A DNA stretch of 64,000 bases from Ga0077527 sp964531455 (GTDB lineage: Bacteria > Pseudomonadota > Gammaproteobacteria > Burkholderiales > SG8-41). The notes below the pieces were generated by a model that saw nothing but the letters and a program-made list of their open reading frames with translations, was not told the origin of the DNA and ran no database searches. The position numbers and the translations under genes were made by a program. Shown one piece after another: positions 34,298 through 43,416 of this stretch (position 1 is its first letter; the number at the start of each line of letters is the position of its first letter). Location: the NCBI GenBank assembly GCA_964531455.1, contig CAZHFZ010000014.1:1-64000 (forward strand). Direction: 5' to 3'.

Positions 34298-37200
34298 GTG
34301 AGCACTGCTGCCAAGCTAAAGTTTGAGTTTTCCTTCGGCGATTTTTATCGCCGTGATGGCTTGGTTCGACTGGATCAGGTGTTTCTGCGCGAACTGGAGC
34401 AGGCCGATGCCGCGCTGCATGGTCAGTTGCTCGCGGCACGCAATGCTGCCGAGCCGCCGGCGGCAAAAGCAGAATCCGAATTGCTGCTTGCTCTGGCGCC
34501 GCACCTTGATGATTTTATCGGCCAGTTGTTCAACATCGAGGCCGAAGTCAGGGCGCTGTCAGCGCAACACCACAAATTGGCGCCGCTCTACAGCATCAAG
34601 CGCCTGTTCGTGCAACGCAAGGCCATGCACAAGTACAAGGCGGATGCTGCTGCGACCATCGACGGCGCTGCTGTCGGCAGGCAGCTCGAAGCCATGTTTG
34701 GCGAACCATTGACCGAATTGGTGTTTGCAAATCATGTCACTCAGTGGCAGCAGGATGAAGCCGGCAATTCCGAAGCCCTGGATCTGGCACTGAAATACGC
34801 GGCATGGGCGGCGCATACCGAAGCAGGGCATGCCCGGCATCATGCAGGTGTGCTGTTCAAATCACCGCACAAGCTGGACTTCCAGAATCTGGTGCCATCG
34901 CAAGCCACTACCACTCATGGTTACACCGAACACCGTTTTGACGTATCCCGTCTGCGCCAACGCGCCGGGTTCAAGCTGACCGACAAGGGCACGGATCTCA
35001 CCGGCGCACTTGACGAAGCCAATTACTGCATCTGGTGTCACGAGCAGGGCAAGGATTCCTGTTCCAAAGGGTTGAAGGAAAAGGGCGCCAGCGGTCGCGG
35101 CGCACAATCGTTCAAGAAGTCGCCGTTCGGCATTACGCTGGCCGGCTGCCCGCTTGAAGAAAAGATCTCCGAATTTCACAAGGCCAAAACCGATGGTCTG
35201 GCCATCGGCGCATTGGCCATCATCACCGTGGATAACCCGATGGCTGCCGCCACCGGTCACCGGATTTGCAACGATTGCATGAAGTCCTGCATTTACCAGA
35301 AGCAGGAGCCGGTGAATATTCCACAGGCGGAAACGCGCACGCTGAAAGATGTACTCGAACTGCCCTGGGGCTTTGAAATTTACAGTCTGCTGACGCGCTG
35401 GAATCCGCTCAACCTGCGCAACCCTTATCCCAAAGCGCCGTCCGGTAAACGGATCATGGTTGCCGGCATGGGACCTGCAGGTTTTTCGCTGTCGCATTTC
35501 CTGATGAACGACGGGCACACGATTGTCGGCATTGACGGGTTGAAAATCGAACCGCTGCCGCCGTCACTGTCCGGCGTCGATGCTGCCGGCGGGCGCGTGC
35601 CATTTCAGCCGATCCATGACATCCGCGAACTGTATGAATCGCTGGATACGCGGGCGATGGCCGGTTTTGGCGGCGTTGCCGAGTACGGCATCACTGTGCG
35701 TTGGGATAAAAACTTCTTGAAAATCATACGTTTACTGCTCGAGCGTCGTGAGCAATTCTCGCTCATCGGTGGCGTGCGTTTTGGCGGCACAGTGACGGCG
35801 GAAGATGCGTTCGCGCTGGGCTTTGACCACATCGCGCTGGCCATCGGCGCCGGTCGTCCGACAGTGCTCGACATGCCCAACGGGCTGGCTCGTGGAGTGC
35901 GCACCGCATCGGATTTTCTGATGGCACTGCAGCTGACCGGAGCAGCCAAGGACGATTCGATTGCCAATATGCAGCTGCGCCTGCCGGTGGTCGTCATCGG
36001 CGGCGGACTGACAGCAATCGATACCGCGACAGAGTCACTGGCTTATTACCCCTTGCAGGTCGAGAAATTTCTCAAGCGCCATGAAACGCTGGTCGCCAAA
36101 CTCGGTGAAGCCGGCACCCGCATTACTTGGACGCCCGAGGAGCGGGAGATTGCAGAGGAGTTCATTGCGCATGCACGGGCCATTCGCGACGAGCGTGCCA
36201 CAGCCGTCAGGGAAGGCCGTGAAGCGCGCGTCCTGCAGTTGTTGCAGTCCTGGGGCGGCGCGACCATCGCCTATCGCAAGCGCATGGTTGACAGCCCGTC
36301 CTACACGCTGAACCACGAGGAAATCGACAAGGCACTGGAGGAGGGCATCACCTTCGCCGAATGTCTGACACCGCTGGCCATTGAGACCGATCAATACGGC
36401 CATGCCAGCGGGCTCAAGGTGGCGGTACAAACCAAGGGCGAAGATGGCGAGTGGAAAGATGCCGGTCAGACAGTGATGCCGGCGAAAGCCGTGCTGATCG
36501 CCGCAGGCACGCAGCCGAATACCGTGCTGGCCCGCGAAGACGCCGATCATTTTGTGCTCGACGGCCGCTACTTCCGCGCCTGTGACGAAAACGGTCAACC
36601 CATCGCCGTCGAAAAATCCATCTCCAAACCCAATGCGATCAATGTGCTGCTGTCGAAGCGCGACGATGGCCGCTACATCAGTTTTTTCGGGGATGTGCAT
36701 CCGTCCTTTTTCGGCAACGTCGTCAAGGCCGTGGGCAGTGCGAAGCAGGGTTATCCGGTGGTGAGCAAGGTCTTGGAGAAAATCCAGCCGGCTTCAAAAA
36801 GCGACGACGCCGGTTTCCTGAGCAAGTTGCAGGAGGAACTGCGCGCGACAGTGCACGAGGTCAAGCGGCTGACGCCAACCATTGTCGAGGTGATCATCAA
36901 GGCGCCGCTGGCGGCGCGGCGTTTCCAGCCCGGACAGTTTTATCGACTGCAGAACTTCGAAGCCCGTGCACAGAAATCACAGGGCAGTACGCTGGCCATG
37001 GAAGGACTGGCGCTGACCGGCGCCTGGGTCGATCGTGAGAAAGGCCTGCTGTCGACCATCGTTCTGGAAATGGGCGGCTCGAGCAACCTGTGCATGGAAC
37101 TCAAACCGGGCGAACCGGTGATCCTGATGGGCCCGACCGGTGCGCCGACGGAAATCACTTCTGGCGAGACCGTCGTACTGGTTGGCGGCGGCCTGGGCAA

Positions 37201-37795
37201 TGCCGTGCTGTTCTCCATCGGCCAGGCCATGCGCAAGGCCGGCAGCAAGGTGCTGTACTTTGCCGGCTACAAATCAATGGCGGATCGTTACCACGTGGAA
37301 AACATCGAAGCAGCCAGCGATGTAGTGATCTGGTGCTGCGATGAACAGCCGGGTTTCAAACCGTCACGCCCCTCGGACCGTACCTTCGTCGGCAATATCG
37401 TGCAGGCGATGAAGAGCTACGCTTCCGGTGAACTGGGCGAGCAGGCGATTCCGTTCAGCGATGCCGACCGCATCATTGCCATCGGCTCGGACAAGATGAT
37501 GGCGGCGGTGGCCCGAGCAAGGCACGAAATCCTCAAGCCGCATCTCAAGGAATGTCACCATGCCGTCGGCTCCATCAACTCGCCGATGCAGTGCATGATG
37601 AAAGAGATCTGTGCGCAGTGTCTGCAGCCGCATGTTGATCCCAAGACCGGCAAGAAGAGTTATGTGTTCTCCTGCTTCAATCAGGATCAGGAACTCGATC
37701 ATGTCGACTGGCCGGCGCTGGACCAACGGCTGAAACAGAACTCGACCCAGGAAAAACTGACGGCGGCCTGGCTGCGGCACTGCCTGACGAAGTAA
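34298..37795 (+). CDS. Large Fe-S/flavin oxidoreductase: GltD/NfnB-like half fused to PyrK/NfnA-like half
   Basis: A 1165-residue protein. Residues 1-230 are an unrecognised, mostly helical region. Residues 240-335 hold cysteine motifs (CIWCHEQGKDSC near 244, GCPLEE near 284, CNDCMKSC near 324) where GltD-type proteins bind [4Fe-4S] clusters. A GltD-like FAD/NAD(P)H module follows (Rossmann loops AGMGPAG near 387 and VIGGGLTA near 566), then a ferredoxin-reductase/PyrK-like module (about 850-1120). Last come C-terminal cysteines (MQCMMKEICAQC) where PyrK/NfnA bind a [2Fe-2S] cluster. This matches both subunits of NADH-dependent ferredoxin:NADP oxidoreductase in one chain. Ferredoxin-linked, possibly bifurcating activity is inferred. 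The ATG at 34247 is an alternative start. Confidence 0.85.
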   Translation: MSTAAKLKFEFSFGDFYRRDGLVRLDQVFLRELEQADAALHGQLLAARNAAEPPAAKAESELLLALAPHLDDFIGQLFNIEAEVRALSAQHHKLAPLYSIKRLFVQRKAMHKYKADAAATIDGAAVGRQLEAMFGEPLTELVFANHVTQWQQDEAGNSEALDLALKYAAWAAHTEAGHARHHAGVLFKSPHKLDFQNLVPSQATTTHGYTEHRFDVSRLRQRAGFKLTDKGTDLTGALDEANYCIWCHEQGKDSCSKGLKEKGASGRGAQSFKKSPFGITLAGCPLEEKISEFHKAKTDGLAIGALAIITVDNPMAAATGHRICNDCMKSCIYQKQEPVNIPQAETRTLKDVLELPWGFEIYSLLTRWNPLNLRNPYPKAPSGKRIMVAGMGPAGFSLSHFLMNDGHTIVGIDGLKIEPLPPSLSGVDAAGGRVPFQPIHDIRELYESLDTRAMAGFGGVAEYGITVRWDKNFLKIIRLLLERREQFSLIGGVRFGGTVTAEDAFALGFDHIALAIGAGRPTVLDMPNGLARGVRTASDFLMALQLTGAAKDDSIANMQLRLPVVVIGGGLTAIDTATESLAYYPLQVEKFLKRHETLVAKLGEAGTRITWTPEEREIAEEFIAHARAIRDERATAVREGREARVLQLLQSWGGATIAYRKRMVDSPSYTLNHEEIDKALEEGITFAECLTPLAIETDQYGHASGLKVAVQTKGEDGEWKDAGQTVMPAKAVLIAAGTQPNTVLAREDADHFVLDGRYFRACDENGQPIAVEKSISKPNAINVLLSKRDDGRYISFFGDVHPSFFGNVVKAVGSAKQGYPVVSKVLEKIQPASKSDDAGFLSKLQEELRATVHEVKRLTPTIVEVIIKAPLAARRFQPGQFYRLQNFEARAQKSQGSTLAMEGLALTGAWVDREKGLLSTIVLEMGGSSNLCMELKPGEPVILMGPTGAPTEITSGETVVLVGGGLGNAVLFSIGQAMRKAGSKVLYFAGYKSMADRYHVENIEAASDVVIWCCDEQPGFKPSRPSDRTFVGNIVQAMKSYASGELGEQAIPFSDADRIIAIGSDKMMAAVARARHEILKPHLKECHHAVGSINSPMQCMMKEICAQCLQPHVDPKTGKKSYVFSCFNQDQELDHVDWPALDQRLKQNSTQEKLTAAWLRHCLTK

Positions 37796-37808
37796 ATCCC
37801 GCGGCAAT

Positions 37809-37840
37809 AAAAAACGGGCAGCCAAGGCTGCCCGTTTTTA
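37809..37840. terminator. Bidirectional intrinsic terminator
   Basis: A perfect 13-base inverted repeat, arms at 37811-37823 and 37826-37838 (core CGGGCAGCC / GGCTGCCCG) with a two-base centre, flanked by A and T runs. It lies between the converging NfnAB-like and aminotransferase genes and can serve both strands. Confidence 0.9.
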
Positions 37841-37880
37841 CGTGCGTTTATTATATTAAGTTATTGTTTTTAAAAGACTA

Positions 37881-38202
37881 TTAACCGTTTCGCCCAACTT
37901 CGCGCAGCGCGTCGGCCAATGTGCCGACCAGTTCATCGATCTGCGCCTTGCTGATGATCAGCGGCGGCGAGAGGGCGATGATGTCGCCCGTCGTCCGGAT
38001 CAGGAGACCCTTCTCGTAGCACTTCAGGAAGGCGTCGAAGGCGCGCGCGGTCGGGCGGCCCGGGATCGGCTCCAGCTCGATGCCCGCGATGATGCCGAGG
38101 TTCCGGCAGTCGATCACGTGCGGCAGGCCCTTCAGGGAATGGACCGCGTCCTCCCAGTAGCCCGCCATCGAGGACGCACGGGCGAACAGCCCCTCCTCCT
38201 GA
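37881..38202 (-). pseudogene. C-terminal fragment of an omega-aminotransferase, ending at an assembly gap
   Basis: Encodes about 107 residues (from EEGLFARASSMAG to the VGRNG stop) that form the C-terminal end of a class III aminotransferase. The first 70 residues repeat, with many substitutions and higher third-position GC, the same segment already encoded on the other side of the N run. Only the last 35 residues after LIRTT are new. Joining the upstream copy through LIRTT to those 35 residues gives about 443 residues, the family's full length. The fragment is therefore probably the true 3' end of the same gene plus a divergent overlap, or the end of a second tandem copy. Confidence 0.75.
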
Positions 38203-38212
38203 NNNNNNNNNN
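38203..38212. other. Assembly gap (ten N)
   Basis: Ten undetermined bases, probably a placeholder between two contigs. The reading frames of the aminotransferase pieces on either side do not match, so the true gap length is unknown. Confidence 0.98.
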
Positions 38213-39436
38213 GGTGGTGCGGATCAACACGCCTTTTTCGTAACACTTCAGAAAGGTTTCGAAGGCGCGTGCAGTGGGCGCGCCGGGTCGCGCTTCCAGC
38301 TCAATGCCGGCGACCATGCCCATATTGCGCACATCGATGACATTGGGCATTTCGCGCAGCGATTGCACAGCCTGCTCAAAATAGGGAGCCAGTTCCTGGC
38401 CGCGCTGGTACAAACCTTCTTCTTCGAAGGTATCCAGGCTGGCCAAAGCAGCAGCCGTGGCCAGCGGGTGGCCCGAGTAAGTGTAGCCATGGAACAGTTC
38501 GACCATTCCGGCCGGCGCGTTATTCACCACGGTCTCGTAAATATCACGACGAACAATGACAGCACCCATCGGCACGGTGCCGTTGGTCAGCCCCTTGGCG
38601 ACGATCATCATGTCCGGCACCACGCCGACCGCCTCAGCGGCAAAGCAGGGACCGGTACGGCCAAAGCCGGTGATGACTTCATCGAATATCAACAGCAGAC
38701 CGTATTTGTCACAGATCTGGCGCAGGCGCTCAAGGTAGCCCTTGGGCGGCACCAGCACGCCGGTGGAACCGGCGAGCGGTTCGACGATTACCGCGGCGAT
38801 GTTGCTGGCGTCGTGCAGCGGCACGATGCGCGTTTCGAGTTCATCCGCGAGATGTGCGCCCCAGGCGGGCTGGCCGCGGCTGAAAGCGTTTTCCTTGAGG
38901 TTATGCGTATGTGCCATGTGGTCGACACGGAACAGCATGTTGCCGTAAACCTTGCGGTTGGCCGGAATGCCGCCGACGGAAATGCCGCCGAAGCCGGCGC
39001 CGTGATAGCCGCGTTCCCGGCCAATCAGGACGTTGCGGTGGCCTTCGCCGCGGGCGCGATGATATGCAAGGGCAATTTTCAGTGCGGTATCGACGCCTTC
39101 CGACCCGGAGTTGCAGTAAAACACGTGATCCAGATCGCCTGGTGCCATTGCTGCGAGACGCTCTGCAACACGAAAAGCATCGGGGTGACCCATCTGGAAT
39201 GCGGGTGCGTAATCCATCTTTGCAACCTGTTTCTGGATGGCTTCGACGATGCGGGGGCGGCAATGTCCCGCGTTGACGCACCAGAGACCGGAGGTGCCGT
39301 CGAGGATCTGCCGGCCGTCGTCGGTTGAATAATGCATGTCTTTCGCAGCAACCAACATGCGCGGCGCCTGTTTAAAGGCCCGGTTGGCGGTAAAAGGCAT
39401 CCAGTAGGAATCAAGTTTGGTGTCGCGTGCGGTCAT
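38213..39436 (-). CDS. Omega-aminotransferase (beta-alanine/pyruvate type), broken at the 3' end
   Basis: Class III PLP-dependent aminotransferase. The readable 408 residues open with LDSYWMPFTANRAFK and include the FYCNSGSEGVDTALK phosphate-binding block, the GYHGAGFGG loop, the IFDEVITGFGRTG motif with the cofactor-contacting Asp, and the PLP lysine in VAKGLTNG. The family moves an amino group from omega-amino acids such as beta-alanine to pyruvate; the exact donor is not certain. The C-terminus is lost at the N run. It is convergent with the NfnAB-like gene and divergent from the osmoprotectant-type transporter gene. Confidence 0.88.
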
Positions 39437-39508
39437 GGCATGTCCAATACGTTTTCAGCGCTGTAATTCACGGGGCGTTTACAGCCGTCATGCTAACATC
39501 TTCAGGCC

Positions 39509-41041
39509 ATGCAACGATGCGATGCCGCGGGCTTTAGAAATCAATGGCTGGCCATGATGGCTGCTGCAGCGATCATCTTGCTGCAACTGATTACATCGAT
39601 TCCGGCGTTGGCTGCGGAACCCTTGCGCGTCGGTTCCAAGCGATTTACCGAGTCTTACATTCTGGGCGAAATCATTGCCGGTACTGCTCGGCGGGCCGGT
39701 GTCGCAGATGTCGAGCATCTGCCGGGGATCGGCAATTCGGCAATTCTTTTTTCTGCACTGAAAAGCGGCGCCATCGATCTCTATCCCGACTACACAGGGA
39801 CTGTTGCGCTTGAGCTTCTGGGGCTTAACAAAGTGCCGCCGCTGCCGGAACTCCAGCGTCTTCTGAATGAACATGGCCTGTCAGCGGGATTGAAGCTGGG
39901 TTTTGAAAATGCCTATGCGCTGGCCATGCCTTTGGCCAAAGCTGAACTCTTGGGTTATAGCGGTATCGGTGATCTGCGCAGCAGTCAAAGGCTGCGAGCC
40001 GGGTTGTCGCCGGAATTTCTGAGCCGGCGTGATGGTTGGCCTGCACTAAGTAAAGCCTATGGTCTGGAAGGGCTGCAAATCCGCAGTCTTGAACACGGTC
40101 TCGCTTACGAGGCGGTGGGGCGGGACCAGGTTGACATCATAGATGTGTACACCACGGACCCGAAAATCAGCCGGCAAAAACTCCTGGTGCTGCGTGACGA
40201 TCTGCGGGTGTTTCCGGCTTATGAGGCCTTATTGGTTTACCGCAGTGATCTGCCGCTACGCCACCCTGCTGCTTGGGCTGCACTGCAGCGCTTGCAGGGC
40301 TCAATGTCGGTTGAAACCGTTCGTAACATGAATGCGGCTGTGGAACTCGAGGGGATGAGTTTTGCCGCTGTTGCCGGCCAATGGTCGCGAGGCGAGGAAG
40401 TGGGGGCGGTCAGTTCGCGGCAGAGCTTCGGCGAGAAATTGCTGGGTCCGGATTTGATTCGCTTGACGATGCAGCACTTGTTATTGGTTTTCAGTTCCTT
40501 AATGTTGAGTATTTTTGTCGGGATCCCCGTCGGGGTTTGGGCGCAACGAGTTCCCAAGGCGGGACGCTGGATCATTCCTGTTATTGGTGTGTTGCAAACA
40601 ATACCCAGTCTGGCATTGCTGGCTTTTCTGATAGCTGCGCTGGGCCAAATTGGTGCATTACCAGCCATCCTCGCGCTGTTCTTTTATGCCTTGTTGCCGA
40701 TTGTGCGCAGCACCGAGGCCGCCATTGCCGGTGTCGGCAAAGACATGCTGGACGCCGGTCGTGCACTGGGGCTTGGCGGGTGGCAGTGTTTGCGTTTGAT
40801 AGAAATTCCGTTGGCGATGCCCGGCGTGCTTGCCGGAATCAAAACCGCTGCAGTAATCAACGTCGGCACGGCGACAATTGCCGCTTTTATCGGCGCGGGG
40901 GGGTATGGCGAGCGGATCGTTGCAGGCCTCGCGGTAAATGACCGTGACCTGATGCTGGCGGGGGCAATTCCGGCCGCTGCTTTGGCGCTGTTGCTGGAGC
41001 TGTTTTTTCGCGTGCTGGATCGTCGTAAATGGGGCAATTGA
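39509..41041 (+). CDS. Osmoprotectant-type ABC transporter: substrate-binding domain fused to permease
   Basis: A 510-residue fusion. A signal/anchor segment (about 14-36) is followed by an OpuAC/OsmF-like binding domain (about 37-300: VGSKRFTESYILGE, DLYPDYTGT, VDIIDVYTTDPKI) and a permease domain of about five membrane segments (310-510). The coupling loop is AGRALGLGGWQCLRLIEIPLAMPG in short form (ALGLGG...IPLAMPG). The usual fusion in Firmicutes has the permease first; here the binding domain is first. No ATPase gene is adjacent. Quaternary amines such as glycine betaine are the likely class of substrate. Confidence 0.9.
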   Translation: MQRCDAAGFRNQWLAMMAAAAIILLQLITSIPALAAEPLRVGSKRFTESYILGEIIAGTARRAGVADVEHLPGIGNSAILFSALKSGAIDLYPDYTGTVALELLGLNKVPPLPELQRLLNEHGLSAGLKLGFENAYALAMPLAKAELLGYSGIGDLRSSQRLRAGLSPEFLSRRDGWPALSKAYGLEGLQIRSLEHGLAYEAVGRDQVDIIDVYTTDPKISRQKLLVLRDDLRVFPAYEALLVYRSDLPLRHPAAWAALQRLQGSMSVETVRNMNAAVELEGMSFAAVAGQWSRGEEVGAVSSRQSFGEKLLGPDLIRLTMQHLLLVFSSLMLSIFVGIPVGVWAQRVPKAGRWIIPVIGVLQTIPSLALLAFLIAALGQIGALPAILALFFYALLPIVRSTEAAIAGVGKDMLDAGRALGLGGWQCLRLIEIPLAMPGVLAGIKTAAVINVGTATIAAFIGAGGYGERIVAGLAVNDRDLMLAGAIPAAALALLLELFFRVLDRRKWGN

Positions 41042-41094
41042 CTGTAATTGGCCGCTGAGGTTGGATGTCACATCATGGAAAATTGCAGTTATTT

Positions 41095-41120
41095 GAACTT
41101 AATCAGGGGTTTCAGGTCAT
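41095..41120 (+). promoter_or_regulatory. Candidate sigma-E promoter of the rpoE operon
   Basis: GAACTT at 41095-41100 followed after 16 bases by TCAT at 41117-41120 resembles the sigma-E pattern GGAACTT-N16-TCnnA. It lies about 120 bases upstream of rpoE, where an autoregulatory promoter is expected. The rest of the 41042-41242 gap shows no gene. Confidence 0.35.
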
Positions 41121-41242
41121 TGCAGTGACGCTTTAGCGGCACGTTTCTTACGGTTCGCGGTGCAGCTATACTGCTGCGCCGGTCAGTGCGTTTTGCCTGC
41201 CGGGTAACGTAATTGCCGCAGCGTAGGGACCGGATAACAATA

Positions 41243-41842
41243 ATGAGCGATCGCGAAGTCGATCAGCAACTGGTAGAGCGCGTGCAGCGTGGTGACAAGC
41301 GCGCATTCGACTTGCTGGTCAGTAAATACCAGCGCAAGCTGGGAAGGCTGCTATCGCGTTTTATCCGGGATCCGAGCGAGGTCGAGGACGTGACGCAGGA
41401 GGCTTTCATCAAGGCCTACCGGGCGCTTCCAGGCTTTCGTGGAGAGAGCGCTTTTTATACTTGGTTGTATCGAATTGGCATTAATACCGCAAAAAATTAT
41501 CTTGTATCCATGGGGCGGCGCGCGCCGACCAGCACGGAGCTGGATGCGGAAGAGGCGGAATCGACCGAAGCAGGTGAGCAGCTTCGGGATCTGAATACGC
41601 CGGAAAACCAGCTGATGAGCAAGCAGGTTGGGGAAACGGTGAACCAAACCCTGCTGGAACTGCCTGAGGAGTTGAGGACAGCATTAACGCTTCGTGAAAT
41701 TGAAGGACTAAGTTACGAGGAAATCGCCGAGATCATGCAATGCCCGGTAGGCACTGTCCGATCAAGGATTTTCAGGGCCCGTGAAGCTGTTGCGGGCAAG
41801 TTGAGACCCTTGCTGGGCACCAGCAAGGACAGGAGATGGTGA
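41243..41842 (+). CDS. rpoE: RNA polymerase sigma factor RpoE (sigma-E, ECF)
   Basis: Extracytoplasmic-function sigma factor for envelope stress. The 199-residue product has region 2 (about 22-95, with VEDVTQEAFIKAYRALPGFRG split by region 2.3/2.4 residues) and region 4 (about 135-190, YEEIAEIMQCPVGTVRSRIFRARE in short form: SYEEIAEIM...GTVRSRI). The ATG at 41243 gives the usual length; an in-frame start at 41213 adds ten residues. It is followed by its anti-sigma genes rseA and rseB and by degP, a known target. RseP at 6 kb completes the release cascade. Confidence 0.96.
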   Translation: MSDREVDQQLVERVQRGDKRAFDLLVSKYQRKLGRLLSRFIRDPSEVEDVTQEAFIKAYRALPGFRGESAFYTWLYRIGINTAKNYLVSMGRRAPTSTELDAEEAESTEAGEQLRDLNTPENQLMSKQVGETVNQTLLELPEELRTALTLREIEGLSYEEIAEIMQCPVGTVRSRIFRAREAVAGKLRPLLGTSKDRRW

Positions 41843-41843
41843 T

Positions 41844-42365
41844 ATGGAACAAATTTCAGCACTGATGGACGGTGAGCTTTCCACGCAGGATTCCGGTCAG
41901 GCCCTACGCCGACTTGATGACACCCCGGAGGCCAGGGAAAGCTGGGAAATCTACCATTTGATCGGCGACGCAATGCGCAGCCAGTCGTTCGGAATCAATG
42001 TTACTGCCGGCGTTTCCGCATCTTTGCAAAACGAACCCACCGTGCTGGCGCCCCGGCGTACCGAGAAACCAGGCAAAGCCTTTACCTTTGCGCTTTCGGC
42101 CGCAGCCTCGGTTTCAGCGATTGCAGTAGTTGGCTGGATGGCCTTTTCCACAGGCCCCGCAATCAATCCCCAGGTCGAATTGGCGAAGGCAGTCCCGGCT
42201 ACTTCGGCAGTAAAGCCTGCAGAACCGCCAATGGTGAGTTCCCCCAGCGGCGACCAGATGAACGAATATCTGCTGGCGCATCAGGGCGTTTCGCCCAGCA
42301 GCGGTCTTCAGGGCGTGGCACCTTATATCCGTACCATTTCATCAGCACCCGCGGCCGGCCGGTAA
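41844..42365 (+). CDS. rseA: Anti-sigma-E factor RseA
   Basis: Single-pass inner-membrane protein that holds sigma-E inactive until cleaved by DegS- and RseP-type proteases. The 173-residue product has the cytoplasmic sigma-binding helices opening MEQISALMDGEL and WEIYHLIGDAMR, one membrane helix (about residues 72-94) and a periplasmic Pro/Ala-rich tail. It starts one base after rpoE and is translated with it. Confidence 0.92.
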   Translation: MEQISALMDGELSTQDSGQALRRLDDTPEARESWEIYHLIGDAMRSQSFGINVTAGVSASLQNEPTVLAPRRTEKPGKAFTFALSAAASVSAIAVVGWMAFSTGPAINPQVELAKAVPATSAVKPAEPPMVSSPSGDQMNEYLLAHQGVSPSSGLQGVAPYIRTISSAPAAGR

Positions 42366-42371
42366 TTTTCG

Positions 42372-43352
42372 ATGAAATTTTGCTGGATTCTGCTATGCGG
42401 TTTGCTGCCTGCGACCTCGCTGGCATCGGAAAGCAGTCGTGATGGTCTGGCCATTCTGGAGAAAATGGCTGCGGCAAGTCATACCACCAACTATTCGGGC
42501 ACTTTTGTATTCAATCACGGCGGACAGTCGGAAACCTCCCGAATCGCGCATTTTGTCAATCCGGCAGGTGGTGTTCTTGAACGACTGGAAACTCTGGACG
42601 GACCGGCACGTGAGGTCATTCGAACCAACGATCAGGTAACTTGTTACCTGCCCGGTACCAAAACAGTGCTGATTGATCCACGCGGATCCCGCCAGTTTCC
42701 TGTTCGTGTGGAGCAGATCAAGGATATTGCACAGCACTATCGCATCGTCACTGAAGCAACGGACCGTGTTGCGGGGATTCAGTGCCAATGGGTAGCACTT
42801 CTGCCCAAGGATAATCTGCGCTATACCAAACGTTTCTGCGCTGATGTAAAGACGGGCCTGCCTTTGCGTGCGCGCACCCTCAACGATAAAAACGAAGTTC
42901 TGGAAGCTTTTTCCTTTTCCACGCTGGAGATTGGCGGCAGTTTCAAACGGGAATTGGTGAGATCCAAATATGCTGCAATCAGCACCAAGCAAAACTGGCG
43001 CGTCGACCGTTCCGCTATGACAGCCGCTGACAGCGGCGACTCCGGCTGGGTTGCGCAAAATCAGCCTGCCGGTTTTACCAAGCTTATGGAACTGCGTCGT
43101 TCAATGCCTGGCAAAAGCGGCACGATGTCGCACATTGTCTATTCCGACGGGCTGGCAGCAATCTCGGTGTTTATCGAGCCGGGCAGCAAGGCTGACAAAA
43201 AGCCCGCATTGCGCCATCAGGGTGCAGTGCATATTTATACGCGCCCGGTCGCTGGTTATACTGTCACCGTCCTCGGTGAAACTCCGGCAGAAACAGTCAT
43301 GCAACTGGCACGCTCGCTGGAACCCAGGACTGCTACAGCAGCCCAGCGATAA
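42372..43352 (+). CDS. rseB: Sigma-E regulatory protein RseB (MucB)
   Basis: Periplasmic protein that binds RseA and shields it from proteolysis, and that senses lipopolysaccharide or lipoprotein. The 326-residue product has a signal peptide (WILLCGLLPATSLAS), an N-terminal LolA-like domain (about 25-210, with SHTTNYSGTFVF near the start) and a smaller C-terminal MucB domain (about 225-320). It starts six bases after rseA. Family length is about 320. Confidence 0.94.
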   Translation: MKFCWILLCGLLPATSLASESSRDGLAILEKMAAASHTTNYSGTFVFNHGGQSETSRIAHFVNPAGGVLERLETLDGPAREVIRTNDQVTCYLPGTKTVLIDPRGSRQFPVRVEQIKDIAQHYRIVTEATDRVAGIQCQWVALLPKDNLRYTKRFCADVKTGLPLRARTLNDKNEVLEAFSFSTLEIGGSFKRELVRSKYAAISTKQNWRVDRSAMTAADSGDSGWVAQNQPAGFTKLMELRRSMPGKSGTMSHIVYSDGLAAISVFIEPGSKADKKPALRHQGAVHIYTRPVAGYTVTVLGETPAETVMQLARSLEPRTATAAQR

Positions 43353-43416
43353 GGTCCGCGCAGGCCAGTTCCTCCACTGTTTCGATTTCCATGCGTGATA
43401 CCCCTGAAAGGCCAAC

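Noticed and set aside
37881..38202. True decayed pseudogene of a second aminotransferase
   Set aside because: It abuts an N run and completes the other fragment to full length, so an assembly fault is simpler than decay.
38363..39328. 321-codon open frame on the + strand
   Set aside because: Antisense to the aminotransferase, whose PLP-site motifs establish the - strand as coding.
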